The notes: a model not told the origin generated them from the sequence alone. 64,000 nucleotides of DNA from Kluyvera genomosp. 3 (GCA_002211745.1 CP022114.1:3194645-3258644), one strand, 5' to 3'. Counted from the stretch's first letter, positions 1-11,585 are shown. Numbers and translations are program-made.

Positions 1-1930
1 ACGATCGCTTCGCGCTCGCGCTCCAGCAGTTGCTGAAGGTATTCGGTCACATCCTGACTCGACTCGAACTGCTCGCCGCTCTGCTCGCACAGCTGGCCCA
101 GGCTGTTCTGCGCCGCCAGCCAGACCGGCGCGCGGTGCATCAGCGCGGAGATACGCGATTGCAGCTGTTCCTGTTCCTGGCGCAGTTGCATACGCTGCTC
201 GCGAGCGTCAGTCACGCTATCACTCAGGGCGGCGATGCGCGCTTCCAGCTCACGATGCAGGTTTTCAAGATCGTCAATGTCGTACTGTTTGCCCTGACGC
301 TTGCAGAAATCGGCCAGCAGACGCTCGGCCTCCTGCTGTTCGCGCAGACGCTGTTCCAGCTCATTCAGACGGCTGCGCAGCGGCTGCGCCTGTTCCGCCA
401 GGTGACGCTGGTTTACGCCGTCGCGCAACAGTTCACGCGCCACGTCCCAAGCTTCGTTACGCGCCAGCGGGCCGTTGATTGACGCCACCAGCTGATAGGC
501 TTGCTCAAACTGGCTGTGTGCCGTCTCGGCAACGCTCATTTTCTGCTCGAGCGACAGCAGTTTTTCCGTCGCTTCCTGCTCTTTGGCCTGGAAGGTTTCC
601 AGCCATTCCGCTGCGCTGTCCGGGGTTAAATCCGGCAGGTGGCACAGCGCTTTCGCGCGTTCCAATGCCTGTAGCGCCTGGGTGTACTGAATGGCGCGCG
701 TTTGCTGCACGTCCAGCGCCTGCTGATAGTCGGCGAGCTGGCTTTTCAGCTCATCCACTTCCAGCTCGGCGGCTTCGGCGCGCGCTTCGTTCTCTTCCTG
801 CTGTTCGGCGGCTTCCGCCACCACTTCGTTCTGCTCTTCGAGGCGAATTTGCAGCTCGTCTAAGTCCGCTTCATAGCGCTCAATTTTTTCCTGCTGACGC
901 AGCGCGGTCTGCACCAGGTTCAGGTGGTCGCTGGCAGCCTGGTGATCGGCTTCGAGATCGCCTTCCGCGCCGTTGTGTTCCTGTAGCTCACGCGCCATGT
1001 CGACGTGCTTGTACTGTTCCGCCGCCAGCTGCGAGCGGGAGGTAAACAGTTCGCGACGGTACTCCAGTGCTTTATCCAGATGCACGCGGCGCTCGTTAGC
1101 GTGGCGCATATAGTCGGCGGCCACGTAGTCGGTGGCTTCGGAGATCAGGTGCTTGAACAGGTCGCGGTCAGACTGGGTGACGCGAATCGCTTCCAGCGTC
1201 ATCCGGTTTTCGCGCAGCGCCGCTTCCATATCCTGGAACGCTTTACGCACGCCGCTGTTTTCCGGCAGCAGGTAGTCACGCAGCGAGCGGGTAATCGCGC
1301 TGGAAATACCGCCGTACAGCGAGGCCTCAATCAGGCGATAGAATTTACTACGGTCAGCGGCAGAGCGCAGACGACGCGCGACGATGCCCAGATCGAACAT
1401 CAGCGCGTGGTAGTCGGTAATCGAGTTGAACTGCTTGAACTGTACGCCTTCGATGGTCTCAAGCTTATCTTTCAGCTCCTGCAACGTCAGCACGCGCGCC
1501 TGGCGCTCGTTCAGCGTTTCAGTCAGCAACTGGGTCGGCTGAATAGAGGTTGGCAGTCCCTGAATGGCGAATGGCTTAATGTCGACTTTACGATCGCGCC
1601 CCGCCACCTGTTGCAGACGCACGCCGACCACCACGCGCTGGTGACGCGAGTTCATCACGTCAAGCACCGAGTAGCAGACGCCCGCTTTCAGCTTACCGTG
1701 CAGACCTTTATCGCGTGAACCACTGGTGGCCCCGCTTCGGTGGTATTACGGAAGTGCAGCAGCGTTAAGTCGGGGATCAGCGCCGTGACGAAGGCCGCCA
1801 TGGTGGTCGATTTACCGGCACCGTTACCGCCGGACAGCGTGGTGACCAGTTCATCCAGATCGAAAGTACGGGCAAAGAACCCGTTCCAGTTAATCAGCGT
1901 TAGCGAACGAAATTTACCACGTTCGATCAT
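1..1930 (-). CDS. mukB: MukB, chromosome partition SMC-like ATPase (N-terminal part, runs off the window)
   Basis: SMC-like subunit of the MukBEF condensin, which binds DNA and ATP and organises the chromosome. The N-terminal ATPase head is visible: the P-loop GGNGAGKS sits at residues 34-41, and the following coiled coil runs off the left edge, so only about 643 of roughly 1480 residues are present. The start ATG overlaps the mukE stop (TAATG), as in E. coli. One frameshift near position 1730 follows ...NTTEAG. The minus strand reads GCGGGGCC where GCGGGGGCC would keep the family sequence (ATSGSRDKG). From there to the window edge the frame stays open, so a single missing G explains the break. 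Last gene of mukF-mukE-mukB. Confidence 0.96.
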
Positions 1931-2632
1931 TATTCTTCCTCCCCGCTATCCTGCTGATGGTCGTCGTTCTCGTCATTGAGCTGCAGATGGTTTTCAATCG
2001 CCATGGCTTCCCCGTCGCGAATCATGCGCAGCTGCGCTTCGCGCGCGTCATCGCCGGAACGCACATCGGCGCCGAAGCGGAACACCGATTCGGTGATGCG
2101 GAATTTGCTGCTGTCATGGCCCATAAACCACACCATGCCCAGACGGCGCAGGCGGTTGAGCGAAGAACGCACCTTTTCCTGTAACTTCTGACGGTCAAGG
2201 TCAGAACCGGTGGAACGGTTGTTAACCAGTTTCAACAGTTTGGCTTCATCGGCCAGCGCCAGCAGCTCATCGTACAGTTCCTGCTGGGTGAAGATGCCTT
2301 CATTTGCCAGACGTTCCGGCTGAGGTAGAGGTAGCAAAGAATTTTGCCGACCATCATGTCCAGTTCGGAGAGAACCGAACGCGGAATCAGCGTGGTAGAA
2401 CGCGGGCGCAGATAGAAGAACCCTTCCGGCGCGCGGATCAGTTCAACGTTGTAGCGGGCGTAAAACTCTTCCAGGTACTCCTGGAAATCCATCAAGAAAG
2501 CGTGGTTGTCGAGCTCGTCCAGGCCAATATGGCGGCCAGCACGCAGCGCGCTATCCAGCGCAGGGAAAAGGGGTTGGCCAGGGCCTGTGCCAGTTTAACC
2601 GGCATCACTTGTTCAATATTTGTCAATGACAT
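1930..2632 (-). CDS. mukE: MukE, condensin accessory subunit
   Basis: Winged-helix partner of the kleisin MukF in the MukBEF complex. The ATG at 2632 lies inside the end of mukF, a 20-base overlap, and gives [18 protein letters not shown], the known family start. Two missing bases break the frame. Near 2567 AACCCCTT should be AACCCCCTT (ANPLFPALD). Near 2320 CAGCCGG should be CAGCCCGG ([11 protein letters not shown]). With both restored the protein is 234 residues, the E. coli length, ending in the acidic tail DSGEEE. Translation is probably coupled to both neighbours because of the overlaps. Confidence 0.94.
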
Positions 2633-3935
2633 GCGCCTGTACCTTGGCTCCGTAATCATTAATTGCCTGCCATTTGGCCGGCAGTCCGGTGAAATCTGCT
2701 TGCGCTACGCCCAAACGAACCGCCTGGTCAACCACAATACGCGCCACGTCGAAGTGGCGCGCTCGCGGATACTGAGCCAGATACTCTTTCACCACCAGAC
2801 CGAGGTCCAGCGGCAGCTGTTTGGTTTTATAGATAGCCAACTGTTCTTCGATCAGCGCGGCAAGCTGTTCGCGGATTTCGTTAAATTCTTCGAACTCTAA
2901 GTCCGGCGGAAGTTCGCCGGTGACCTCTTCGTCGCGCAGCGTCATCTCTTCATCACGCATGTCCAGCAAACGGTCGGCGCTGGCGTAGGTGAGCGCCCAC
3001 GGCGCGTCGAAGTAGGACTGCACCGACTGGCGCAAGCGCTGAGCAAAGACGCGGTTTTTATCCATATCGATAGCGGTACGAATAAACTTATGCACGTGAC
3101 GATCGTAGCCGATCCACAGGTCAATGGCCTGCTGACCCCAGCTAACGATACGGTCGAGCTTGCTTTGCAGGTCGAACACCAGCCGGTCGACAAAATGCAA
3201 ATCGTTATGACTCAGCGTGGCATCCTGAATGCGCAGCAGGTTCGCCTGCAGCTTATCGCCCGCCGCGTCCAGCGTATCCTGCAATTCGCGTAACGTGCCG
3301 GAGGTTTCGGACAGCAAAAGCTCACAGCTGGAGATCGCCGCGCGCCAGTCTTTATTCAGCAACTGCGCGATGTCATCTTTAACCGACTGTTGCTGCTCAT
3401 CCATGATGCGCTGCGTCAGGTCGATGCTGTCAAAAATCTCCGCCACCGAATATTTCAGCGGCGCGTAAACATTACGGTGCCAGTGAAACTCATCGCCGCC
3501 CTCTTCCGCCGAATCGGCAGCTCTTTTCAGCTCGCTGGCCACAATCGACAGCTGCATTGACAGGCGCAGCGTCGAAAACTCACGCTGACGAATATAGTAG
3601 TCGGTAATGCCAATGCCCAGCGGCGTCAGACGATAGATGGCGTTTCCTTCCGTGATTTCGCTGGTAAAGCGGTTCAGCAGACGTTGGCGAACCAGATCGT
3701 TAATCGCGTTGTTGGCGCGCGTACCGATGGTTTCACTGGTTTGCTCAAACGCATCACTGACGTGACGGAACGCATCCACCAGCTCGCCTTCCGTCATTTC
3801 ACCTTCCAGCCGCTCGCCGTTCAGCGTTGCGATAGCCAGCAAAAATGAGAGCCTATCGACGGGTAGCGAAATGGCGAAATCATTTTTTCTGGCCCAGGCA
3901 ACCAGTTCGGGGACTGTCTGGGAAAATTCACTCAT
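2613..3935 (-). CDS. mukF: MukF, kleisin subunit of the MukBEF condensin
   Basis: Intact 440-residue protein, the E. coli MukF length. MukF bridges the MukB heads and recruits MukE. The N-terminal winged-helix region ([20 protein letters not shown] onward) and the C-terminal end HVIDKY match the family. The start overlaps the stop of cmoM by 8 bases and the stop overlaps the mukE start by 20 bases. This gives the order cmoM-mukF-mukE-mukB in a tightly packed operon. No frame errors are seen here, in contrast to mukE and mukB. Confidence 0.97.
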   Translation of the reverse strand: MSEFSQTVPELVAWARKNDFAISLPVDRLSFLLAIATLNGERLEGEMTEGELVDAFRHVSDAFEQTSETIGTRANNAINDLVRQRLLNRFTSEITEGNAIYRLTPLGIGITDYYIRQREFSTLRLSMQLSIVASELKRAADSAEEGGDEFHWHRNVYAPLKYSVAEIFDSIDLTQRIMDEQQQSVKDDIAQLLNKDWRAAISSCELLLSETSGTLRELQDTLDAAGDKLQANLLRIQDATLSHNDLHFVDRLVFDLQSKLDRIVSWGQQAIDLWIGYDRHVHKFIRTAIDMDKNRVFAQRLRQSVQSYFDAPWALTYASADRLLDMRDEEMTLRDEEVTGELPPDLEFEEFNEIREQLAALIEEQLAIYKTKQLPLDLGLVVKEYLAQYPRARHFDVARIVVDQAVRLGVAQADFTGLPAKWQAINDYGAKVQAHVIDKY

Positions 3936-4722
3936 CGTTTATCCTTGTTTCTGTCTGCGGCTTAAGCGCGGTGACATGAATATAGCGCCCCAGGCTGATA
4001 TAAGGTTCCTGACGGCAATAGCGCGTTTCCAGCTCCAGCAGGATGTCATAGCTATCCTGTTGCTTATGCTTATCGCGCAGATAGTCATGAAACACTCGCA
4101 CGCCGGTTTTCCCGTTAATTTGCCAGCCAATCTCTTCCAGCCAGCTATAGACCTGCTGCGGGTCGCGCGGGTAGTTCGGCGACAGCGTACGCTTTTTCTT
4201 TTTCGGCATGCCAAGAGCAACATAATCAAAGTTGCCCGCCACCATGTTATGCATCAACAGGCCGTTTGCATTGTAGAACATTAATGATAATGCGCCGCCA
4301 GGACGCAGCACCGACCACAGCGTGTTTAACGCCTCCCGCGGTTCGGCCACCCACTCCAGTACAGCGTGAAACAATATCAGATCAACCGGGCTTTCCAAAT
4401 GCCCGGCCACGTCCTGCGCCGCGCATTGTATGAAATGCATGTTGTGGCTCACACCTTTGTCGCTGGCAGCCTGACTTGCACGGGCGATCATCTCGGCAGA
4501 AAGATCGCACAGCGTCACATGATGACCGCGCTCCGCCATTTTGATCGCCGTCTGGCCTTCACCGCCGCCAGCGTCCAGAATGCGCAGCGGCTGCGTGCCC
4601 ATGGCGGCAAGCAGCACATCAAGATCCTGCCACAGAATAGCCTGGCGCAGCTGGCCCTTGGTGGTGCCATAAATATTGCGCGAAAACTTTTCCGCAATGT
4701 CATCGAAATTGCGATCCTGCAC
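3928..4722 (-). CDS. cmoM: CmoM (SmtA), tRNA cmo5U methyltransferase
   Basis: SAM-dependent methyltransferase that methyl-esterifies 5-carboxymethoxyuridine at the tRNA wobble position. The SAM-binding motif LDAGGGEG lies at residues 49-56, and the basic stretch [11 protein letters not shown] is typical of the family. I chose the GTG at 4722 (MQDRNFDD). It has a good GAAGGA ribosome site 7 bases upstream and matches the E. coli start. An ATG at 4749 would add nine unconserved residues. First gene of the operon with mukFEB, overlapping mukF by 8 bases. Intact, 264 residues. Confidence 0.94.
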   Translation of the reverse strand: MQDRNFDDIAEKFSRNIYGTTKGQLRQAILWQDLDVLLAAMGTQPLRILDAGGGEGQTAIKMAERGHHVTLCDLSAEMIARASQAASDKGVSHNMHFIQCAAQDVAGHLESPVDLILFHAVLEWVAEPREALNTLWSVLRPGGALSLMFYNANGLLMHNMVAGNFDYVALGMPKKKKRTLSPNYPRDPQQVYSWLEEIGWQINGKTGVRVFHDYLRDKHKQQDSYDILLELETRYCRQEPYISLGRYIHVTALKPQTETRINDE

Positions 4723-4845
4723 GGGACGTCCTTCCATCACCAGCCACAAAGGGTCTATTTTGTCACACCCACGGCGAGAATGAAGCTATCTGGTGTAATA
4801 TCCCTGCATTCATGCGTCAGATGGTTAAAAAAGGTACTCAATAGA

Positions 4846-5622
4846 ATGCTTTTTATGCTGAAAAAGTTTATCGGCGGCATGATGCTGCCGCTACCTTTGC
4901 TGCTTTTATTGATCGGTTTGGGAATAGTCCTGGTGTGGTTTACCCGCTTCCAGAAAACGGGTAAATGCGCCATCACCGCTGGCTGGCTTTTTTTACTGCT
5001 GCTGAGCCTGCAACCTGTTGCCGACGGCCTGCTTAAACCCATTGAAGATAAGTACCCGACATGGCGCGGCGAGCAGCCAGCGCAGTATGTGGTGGTGCTC
5101 GGCGGCGGCTATACGTGGAACCCACAGTGGGCGCCCAGCTCAAACCTGATTAGCAATAGCCTGCCGCGGCTGGCGGAAGGGATTCGCCTGTGGCAGGCCA
5201 ATCCAGGGGCGAAGATGATCTTCACCGGCGCCCGGCATTAACCAACCCGGTCAGTACCGCCGAAGCGGGTGCGCGGGTCGCGGAAAGCCTTGGCGTACCG
5301 CGCAGCGAGATTATCGTGCTGGATACACCAAAAGATACGGAAGAAGAGGCGAGCGCGGTGAAAGCCGCCATTGGTGATGCCCCATTCCTGCTGGTGACGT
5401 CGGCGTCGCATCTGCCGCGCGCGATGATTTTCTTCCAGCACGTTGGCCTGCATCCGCTGCCCGCGCCGGCGAACCAGTTGGCTATCACCTCGCCGCTGAA
5501 TCCGTGGGAGCGTATTATCCCTTCCCGGTCTGGCTGATGCACAGCGACCGGGTAGGCTATGAAACGCTGGGGCGCATCTGGCAATGGCTGAAAGGCGATT
5601 CAGGAGAGCCAGGGAGCAGTGA
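4846..5622 (+). CDS. elyC: ElyC (YcbC), envelope biogenesis factor, DUF218 family
   Basis: Inner-membrane protein with a DUF218 domain, linked in E. coli to peptidoglycan and lipid-carrier homeostasis. Two hydrophobic helices occupy about residues 10-55 (LLLLLIGLGIVLVWF and WLFLLLLSLQ). They are followed by the DUF218 core VVVLGGGYTWNP and the SASHLPRAM motif. Three missing bases break the frame. Two are near 5231 (GCCCGG for GCCCCGG) and 5518 (TTCCCGG for TTCCCCGG). The third is near 5612 (CAGGGAG for CAGGGGAG). With them restored the product is 259 residues, as in E. coli, ending EPGEQ. The 3' end overlaps the convergent ycbJ by 23 bases, and the same missing base damages both genes. Confidence 0.93.
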
Positions 5623-6490
5623 TTTCGAGGCCAGGTCAAAATTGGCGCGGTTAAATTTCCCCGTGTTGACCAGCTTCTCGACCTCATCCCACAACAGATA
5701 CAGCCAGCGCCGCCAGAGAAACGCTTCGGCGACCGGCGCGCGCTGGAGGTAGTGCCATAACAGCTGTTCCGCCTGCGGGCTTTCATGCAGGCGGAACAGC
5801 TCGTATTCGCGCGGCGCCCACAGAATCGGCCCTGGGCCGACCATCGCCAGCAGTTGATCGCTGCGCGAATCTTTCAGCATGCTGCGTAAAGTAAGATGGC
5901 CGTGCACCAACACGCAGTTATCGCTAAAGCCCTCAAACAGCGCCTCCAGACATTCGCGGGTGCGGAACAGCAGTCGCTTATCCTGCATGGTCAGCCCAGT
6001 ATTCTGATACAGATTCAGCGTGCCCCACAGCACTTCGATCCGCTGTCGATACCATTGCGGCCAGCTGTTTTCCTGAGTGCTATCCACAAAGCCTACGCAA
6101 CCCGCACTGTCTACCCGATGCCACGCCAGCAGCGCTTCGACAATCTGATCTTTTAACGCGTCCCAGCGTTGCTGATTACGGGTGGGCGCTTCAGCAGGAA
6201 CTCCCGCAGTCGCTCCAGCAGCAAGACATCCGGCCCAGGGTGCTCTTCGTGGGTCATCACGCCATACACTACCGGCATCCGCACGGTGCCGTGACGCGCC
6301 AACGTTGAGAATTTCCATGCCAGCTGGCGAGCCAGGCCGGGGACGTAAAACTGCGCGCCAGCAGCGGCATGGGATTGCCTTCGGCATCATACAACGACCA
6401 CAACGCGGTATCCGTTTGCTCGTTGATGCACTCTACGCGGCTGAGCGATTCACCCAACAGATGGCTGAGTTCTACCCGTAGCTGTTCCAT
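5600..6490 (-). CDS. ycbJ: YcbJ, predicted phosphotransferase/kinase-like protein
   Basis: Conserved enterobacterial protein, thought to resemble aminoglycoside-phosphotransferase/protein-kinase-fold enzymes; its function is not established. N-terminus MEQLRVELSHLLGESL and core LVHGHLTLRSMLKDSRSDQLLAMVG match E. coli YcbJ. The HGHLTLRSML stretch sits where APH-fold proteins carry the catalytic HGD-like loop. Three single missing bases are inferred, near 6340 (TCCCCGG for TCCCCCGG), 6203 (CGGGAG for CGGGGAG) and 5612. Corrected length is 297 residues, equal to E. coli, ending SLLPWLS. Convergent with elyC. Confidence 0.9.
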
Positions 6491-6600
6491 ATCCGATTAC
6501 CCCATAAAAGCCATTGCTTTCATAATGAGCATATGAAAAGTGAATTTCACCAGACAAGATCAAAATTGAAACAGAAAGTCAGAAATACCCGGCAGGAAGA

Positions 6601-6621
6601 CGCCCCTGAGAAGCAGGGGCG
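6601..6621 (-). terminator. Hairpin just downstream of kdsB
   Basis: Perfect 8-base-pair GC-rich inverted repeat: CGCCCCTG, loop AGAAG, CAGGGGCG. It starts six bases past the kdsB stop. No clear T-run follows on the minus strand, so it may stabilise the 3' end instead of terminating on its own. Confidence 0.5.
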
Positions 6622-6627
6622 GCAGGA

Positions 6628-7374
6628 TTACTTCAGTTCGGCGCGGACGCGGGCCAGATCTTCCGGCGTATCAACCCCCGTTCCCGGCACTTCTTTGGCG
6701 ACGGCAACGTGAATTTTTTCGCCGTACCACAGCACTCGCAGCTGCTCGAGCATCTCAATGTGCTCCAGCGGACTTGGCGCCCAGTTAACATAGCGGCGAA
6801 TAAAGCCGGCACGGTAGCCATAGATACCGATGTGGCGCAGCAGGGTGTCGCCAATTTCTTCGCGGCTTTTGGCGAAGCGGTCACGATCCCACGGAATGGT
6901 CGCACGGGAGAAATACAGCGCGTAGCCGTCTTTGTCCATGACCACTTTTACCGCATTAGGGTTAAACGCTTCTTCCGCATCGTGAATCGGTACTGCGAGG
7001 GTCGCCATACCGGATTGGCTCGCGGCCAGGTTTTCCGCCACCTGGCGGATAATGACCGCCGGAATCATCGGCTCGTCGCCCTGCACGTTAACGATAACGG
7101 TGTCATCGCTGAAGGCGCATTTTTCCACCACTTCCGCCAGACGTTCGGTACCAGACTGGTGATCGGCACGGGTCATGCACACTTCACCGCCCGCCGCTTC
7201 AACGGCTTTCGCGACTTCGGCATGATCGGTCGCAACAATAATACGCTCAGCGCCAGATTCACGTGCGCGTTCCAGCACGTGCACAATCATCGGTTTACCG
7301 TTGATGTCCTGTAACGGCTTACCCGGCAGGCGCGTAGAGGCGAAACGCGCCGGAATAATCACAACGAAACTCAT
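6628..7374 (-). CDS. kdsB: KdsB, CMP-KDO synthetase
   Basis: 3-deoxy-manno-octulosonate cytidylyltransferase. It activates KDO with CTP for the inner core of lipopolysaccharide. The N-terminal nucleotide-binding motif [14 protein letters not shown] at residues 8-21 and the NVQGDEP motif are present. Intact at 248 residues, the E. coli length. The start ATG overlaps the corrected ycaR stop (ATGA), so translation is probably coupled. Downstream in the msbA-lpxK-ycaQ-ycaR-kdsB series, which links KDO supply with lipid A export. Confidence 0.97.
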   Translation of the reverse strand: MSFVVIIPARFASTRLPGKPLQDINGKPMIVHVLERARESGAERIIVATDHAEVAKAVEAAGGEVCMTRADHQSGTERLAEVVEKCAFSDDTVIVNVQGDEPMIPAVIIRQVAENLAASQSGMATLAVPIHDAEEAFNPNAVKVVMDKDGYALYFSRATIPWDRDRFAKSREEIGDTLLRHIGIYGYRAGFIRRYVNWAPSPLEHIEMLEQLRVLWYGEKIHVAVAKEVPGTGVDTPEDLARVRAELK

Positions 7375-7551
7375 GGTCTGTTCTCTTCAGCGGCTAAAAC
7401 GCGGGCTTCGTTTTCCAGCAATACGGGATACCGTCACGCAGGGAAACGCCAGATTATCAAGTTTGCAAATCAGTTCTTGCTTGTCCTGGCTGTAATAGAG
7501 TTTGCCGTTGCAAACCGGGCAGGCAATAATTTCTAGTAGACGGTGATCCAT
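7371..7551 (-). CDS. ycaR: YcaR, Trm112-like small protein
   Basis: 60-residue UPF0434/Trm112p-like protein. The start ATG at 7551 follows a strong GGAGGAACC ribosome site and gives [18 protein letters not shown] with a CxxC pair. A longer reading start upstream is unlikely. Two missing bases break the C-terminal half, near 7440 (TTTCCCTG for TTTCCCCTG) and near 7428 (CCCGTA for CCCGGTA). With them restored the protein ends in EENRP and its TGA overlaps the kdsB start as ATGA. Function is unknown; the family resembles zinc-binding activators of methyltransferases. Confidence 0.9.
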
Positions 7552-7602
7552 GGTTCCTCCTGATGGGCCGTATCGAAAACCAGTGCAGCATATCATAGAG
7601 CG

Positions 7603-8835
7603 CTACCGGTCGGCGTCAATCTCCCAACCGTGTCGTTGATGGAGAAAGAGTTTTTCCGCCACCGCGCCGAGGGTCACGCGCGTCGCCCCTTGCCAGCGGG
7701 CAAAATCGTTGATGGCCTGCATCAGACCTTTTTCCAGATGCTGGCTGACCCGCACGCCCTCTTCCAGATACAGTGCGAAAATTTCCAGCACGCCGTCGCT
7801 ACGGTGCATTTTGCTGTCCATGCGGCCAACTAATTCACCACGATGCAGCAACGGCAGGACAAAATAGCCGTACTGCCGTTTCGGCGCGGGCGTGTAGCAC
7901 TCCAGCCGATAGGTAAAATTGAAAAACTGTTCGGCGCGTTTACGATCCCAGACGACCGGATCGAAAGGTGATAACACCGCACTGTGGGTCGCATTGAGCT
8001 TACCTTCCGCCGCCCGCGCCAGCTCGGGTTGTAAGCTGTGATGTACCCACATCTCGCCAAGCTGTTCAACGTTTACCGGTACCACCTGTTCCTGCTCCTG
8101 CCACTGCGCCAGCAGCGTGCGGAGATCCGGCTGGCGCAATCGATAATAGTCCGCCAGCCACTGAGGACGAAAAATGCCCAGGCTGCGGGCGCTGTTTTCC
8201 AGCATCAGGGCTTCGGCCTGCGGTTGCGCAAGCGTGTCCCGGCGATCGTCCCACTGCGGCATGACGCGCTCCGTCAGATCGTATACGCGATGGAAGTTTC
8301 GCCGCTCGACCACCATAACTTCACCTGCGGTAAACAGCCCCTCAAGGTGTCGCTTGTGCGGTTTCCATTCCCACCAGCCGCTCTGCCCCTTACGCGGGTG
8401 TGCAAAATCGGCGGAGCGCACCGGGCCATTCTCAGCGATATGCGCTTTCAGAGCCGCAATCTCGGCGGCGTGCTCATCCATCCAGCTTTGGTGATATTTC
8501 CAGCCCATGTTATGCGGCGCCAGCATACGATGGCGCACCAGCGCAAAATCGCTGCGCGGCAGGAAACACGCTTCATGCGCCCAGTACTCCATCAGCTCAC
8601 CGCGCGCGAGCGCATCATCGAGCCACGATGAAGGATAGGCGCCAAGACGGCTGAAGAGCACCAGATACGGGCTACGGGCCACCACGTTAATGGTGTCGAT
8701 TTGCAGCAATGACATTTGCTGAATGGTACGGAGAATATCCGTCGTCTGAGGCTGACGACGTGGACGGGTAAGAAGGCCCTGTGCCGCCAGATGCAGATGC
8801 CGCGCGGCGCGAAGGGTGAGTTGCAGTTCTGCCAT
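7603..8835 (-). CDS. ycaQ: YcaQ, winged-helix DNA glycosylase (AlkX type)
   Basis: HTH_42-family DNA glycosylase. The E. coli member unhooks interstrand crosslinks and removes bulky alkylated bases. The catalytic QxD motif is seen as QID at residues 45-47 (SLLQIDTINVVAR). Intact, 410 residues, the same as E. coli. It lies between lpxK and ycaR on the minus strand with short gaps (27 and 51 bases), so it is probably co-transcribed with the lipid A genes although its role is DNA repair. Confidence 0.93.
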   Translation of the reverse strand: MAELQLTLRAARHLHLAAQGLLTRPRRQPQTTDILRTIQQMSLLQIDTINVVARSPYLVLFSRLGAYPSSWLDDALARGELMEYWAHEACFLPRSDFALVRHRMLAPHNMGWKYHQSWMDEHAAEIAALKAHIAENGPVRSADFAHPRKGQSGWWEWKPHKRHLEGLFTAGEVMVVERRNFHRVYDLTERVMPQWDDRRDTLAQPQAEALMLENSARSLGIFRPQWLADYYRLRQPDLRTLLAQWQEQEQVVPVNVEQLGEMWVHHSLQPELARAAEGKLNATHSAVLSPFDPVVWDRKRAEQFFNFTYRLECYTPAPKRQYGYFVLPLLHRGELVGRMDSKMHRSDGVLEIFALYLEEGVRVSQHLEKGLMQAINDFARWQGATRVTLGAVAEKLFLHQRHGWEIDADR

Positions 8836-8862
8836 GCCGTTCCCCTGCTTTCGCCGACGCGG

Positions 8863-9843
8863 TTAGCGCCGTGCGAGGGTAATCAATTCCTGCAGCAGCG
8901 TCTGCGCGCGATCGCCGGAAAGCACGGCGTCCACCGGCAGATACCACCAGTTTTTCTGCGCGAAGCGGCGACATTTCACCGCATCTTTTTCGGTCATGAT
9001 CAGCATCTGTCCTGGCGCGACCAGCGCCTGCACATCCGCTTCACTCAGCGCCTGGTGATCGGCCAGCGCCACCGTTCGTACCGGTTGCAGGCCGCAATCA
9101 TTCAGGGTGGCAAAAAAGCGCGGCGGGTGACCAATGCCGGCCATCGCCACCACGTTTTGTAGTGTGGAAACAGGCTGCCGCTCACCGGTCAGCAGATTGA
9201 CGGCGTCGCCCGGACGTAACGTCATCGGAATTTCTCCCGGCAGCGCTTCGCCACCGTTGACGATCCGCGCATCGACCGTATCCAGACGTGAAGCGCGTTC
9301 ACGCATCGGGCCAGCCGGTAACCACCAGCCATTACCAAAGCGGCGCACACCGTCGATCACCACGATCTCTTTATCGCGTGCCAGCCGGTAGTGCTGCAAA
9401 CCGTCATCGGTGACGATCATTTGAAGATCGTGAGCCGCCAGAAGCGCTTTCACCGCATCAACCCGCACCGGCGAAACCGCCACGGGCGCGCCGGTGCGCT
9501 GATAAATCAGCACTGGTTCATCTCCGGCTTGCGCGGTAGTAGTATCGGCATTCAGCAGCAGAGGATAGCGCTCCGCTTTGCCACCGTAGCCACGAGAGAC
9601 CACGCCAACGCGTACTCCCTGACGCTGAAGCTGTTCCACCAGCCAGATAACCACTGGCGTTTTACCATTGCCGCCCGCCGTCAGGTTACCCACAATCACA
9701 ACCGGGCATGGCGCACGCCAGGACTTCTTCAGGCCGAGTTGATAACACAGGCGAATCACGCCGCTCACCAGGCCGTACAGCCAGGAGAGCGGCAGCAGCA
9801 GCCGCCACAGCGGCGATTCGCCGGACCAGATCTTCGCTATCAT
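8863..9843 (-). CDS. lpxK: LpxK, tetraacyldisaccharide 4'-kinase
   Basis: Phosphorylates the lipid A disaccharide at the 4' position to make lipid IVA at the inner membrane. An N-terminal hydrophobic helix (about residues 12-33) is followed by the P-loop [11 protein letters not shown] at 52-62. Intact at 326 residues (E. coli 328). The start overlaps the msbA stop by four bases (ATGA), showing the conserved msbA-lpxK coupling of lipid A synthesis and flipping. Confidence 0.96.
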   Translation of the reverse strand: MIAKIWSGESPLWRLLLPLSWLYGLVSGVIRLCYQLGLKKSWRAPCPVVIVGNLTAGGNGKTPVVIWLVEQLQRQGVRVGVVSRGYGGKAERYPLLLNADTTTAQAGDEPVLIYQRTGAPVAVSPVRVDAVKALLAAHDLQMIVTDDGLQHYRLARDKEIVVIDGVRRFGNGWWLPAGPMRERASRLDTVDARIVNGGEALPGEIPMTLRPGDAVNLLTGERQPVSTLQNVVAMAGIGHPPRFFATLNDCGLQPVRTVALADHQALSEADVQALVAPGQMLIMTEKDAVKCRRFAQKNWWYLPVDAVLSGDRAQTLLQELITLARR

Positions 9844-11585
9844 TCGCCAAACTGCATTTTGTGCAGCTGTGCGTAGACGCCGCGTTGTTCGAGCAGATCG
9901 CGATGACTGCCGCGCTCAACGATACGTCCGTCTTCGACCACAATGATTTCGTCAGCCTGCTCGATAGTGGACAGACGGTGCGCAATCACCAGCGAGGTGC
10001 GGTTTTTCTGCAGTTCGTCCAGCGCCGCCTGAATCGCACGTTCAGATTCGGTATCCAGCGCCGAGGTCGCTTCATCCAGAATCAGGATTGGGCTGTTACG
10101 CAGCAGCGCGCGGGCGATGGCAATACGCTGGCGCTGGCCGCCGGAAAGCAGAACGCCGTTTTCGCCGATTACCGTATCGAGACCGTTATCCATTTTGTTG
10201 ATGAAGTCCATCGCGTAGGCCATCCGCGCCGCCTCTTCAACCTGCTCGCGGCTGAACTCGTCGGTGCGCGCATAGGCGATGTTGTTGGCTACCGTGTCGT
10301 TAAACAGATGCACGTTCTGCGAAACCAGTGCGACCTGATTACGCAGCGATGCCAGCTTGTACTCGCGCAGGTCATGCCCGTCGAGCAGGATTTCGCCTTC
10401 ATCGATATCGTAGAAGCGGGTCAGCAGGCTGGCGATAGTGGATTTACCCGAACCGGAGCGCCCCACCAACGCCACCGTTTTCCCTTCCGGAATCGACAAG
10501 TTGATGTTTTGCAGCGCCGGGGTTTCGCGGCCAGGATAGGTGAAGGTAACGTTACGGAATTCAACGCTGCCTTTGGCACGTTCGATATCCAGTTTACCTT
10601 CGTCTTTTTCCTGCTCGCTATCCAGAATGGCAAACAGTGTCTGACAGGCCGCCATCCCGCGCTGGAACTGCGCGTTGACGTTAGTTAACGATTTCAGCGG
10701 ACGCATCAACGCAATCATGGACGAGAAGACCACGGTAATGGTACCGGCAGTCAACGTTTCCATGACGCTTGGGAAGCTGGCGGCATACAGGACAAATGCC
10801 AGCGCCAGAGAGGCAATCAGCTGGATGATTGGGTCAGAGATAGACGACGCGGAGACCAGCTTCATCCCTGCAGACGCATCTTGTTGCTGACCTTATCAAA
10901 ACGCTTAGTTTCCACTTCCTGGCCACCGAACATCAGCACTTCTTTATGCCCTTTTAGCATCTGTTCTGCGCTGGTGGTCACCTGCCCATGGTGTTCTGCA
11001 TGTTTTTACTGATGCTACGGAAGCGTTTAGACACCACGCGGATCGCCATCGACACGATAGGCGCCAACACGATCAGAATCACCGACAGCTGCCAGCTGTA
11101 GTAAAACATCATGATGAACAGGCCGATGATGGAAGCCCTTCACGCACCACGGTAATCAACGCGCTGGAAGAGGACGATGCCACCTGCTCAGAGTCATAGG
11201 TAATGCGCGACAGCAGCGTCCCGGTGGACTGCTTATCGAAGAAGGAGACCGGCATCCCCATCATGTGGCTGAACAGCCGACGCCGCATGGTCATCACGAC
11301 CTTGCCGGAAACCCAGGAAATACAGTAGCTAGAGATATAGCTCGTGATCCCACGCAGGATCATCAGGCCAATCACGACCAGCGGCATCCACAGCAGCACT
11401 GAGCGGTCTGTTTTACCAAAACCATCATCCAGTAACGGTTTAAGAAGCGATAGCATAAAGGTATCGCTGGCTGCGTTAAGGATTAACGCCACGCCCGCCA
11501 CGATCAGCCCTGCTTTAAACGGCGCAATAGTTGGCCAGAGTCGGCGGAAGGTCTGCCACGTGGAGAGATCTTTGTCGTTCTGCAT
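9840..11585 (-). CDS. msbA: MsbA, lipid A flippase ABC transporter
   Basis: Homodimeric half-transporter that flips core-lipid A across the inner membrane. The N-terminal transmembrane domain starts [18 protein letters not shown]. The ATPase domain carries Walker [10 protein letters not shown], signature LSGGQRQR and Walker [13 protein letters not shown]. Three missing bases break the transmembrane half. They are near 11137 (GAAGGGCT for GAAGGGGCT), near 10985 (GGGCAGG for GGGCCAGG) and near 10867 (CAGGGATG for CAGGGGATG or equivalent). The corrected length is 582 residues, identical to E. coli. The gene is essential, so true inactivation is implausible. Confidence 0.95.

Noticed and set aside
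1728-1735. Programmed ribosomal frameshifting in mukB, clpA and others
   Set aside because: No slippery heptamer or downstream structure is shared, the events are too many, and no such regulation is known for these genes.
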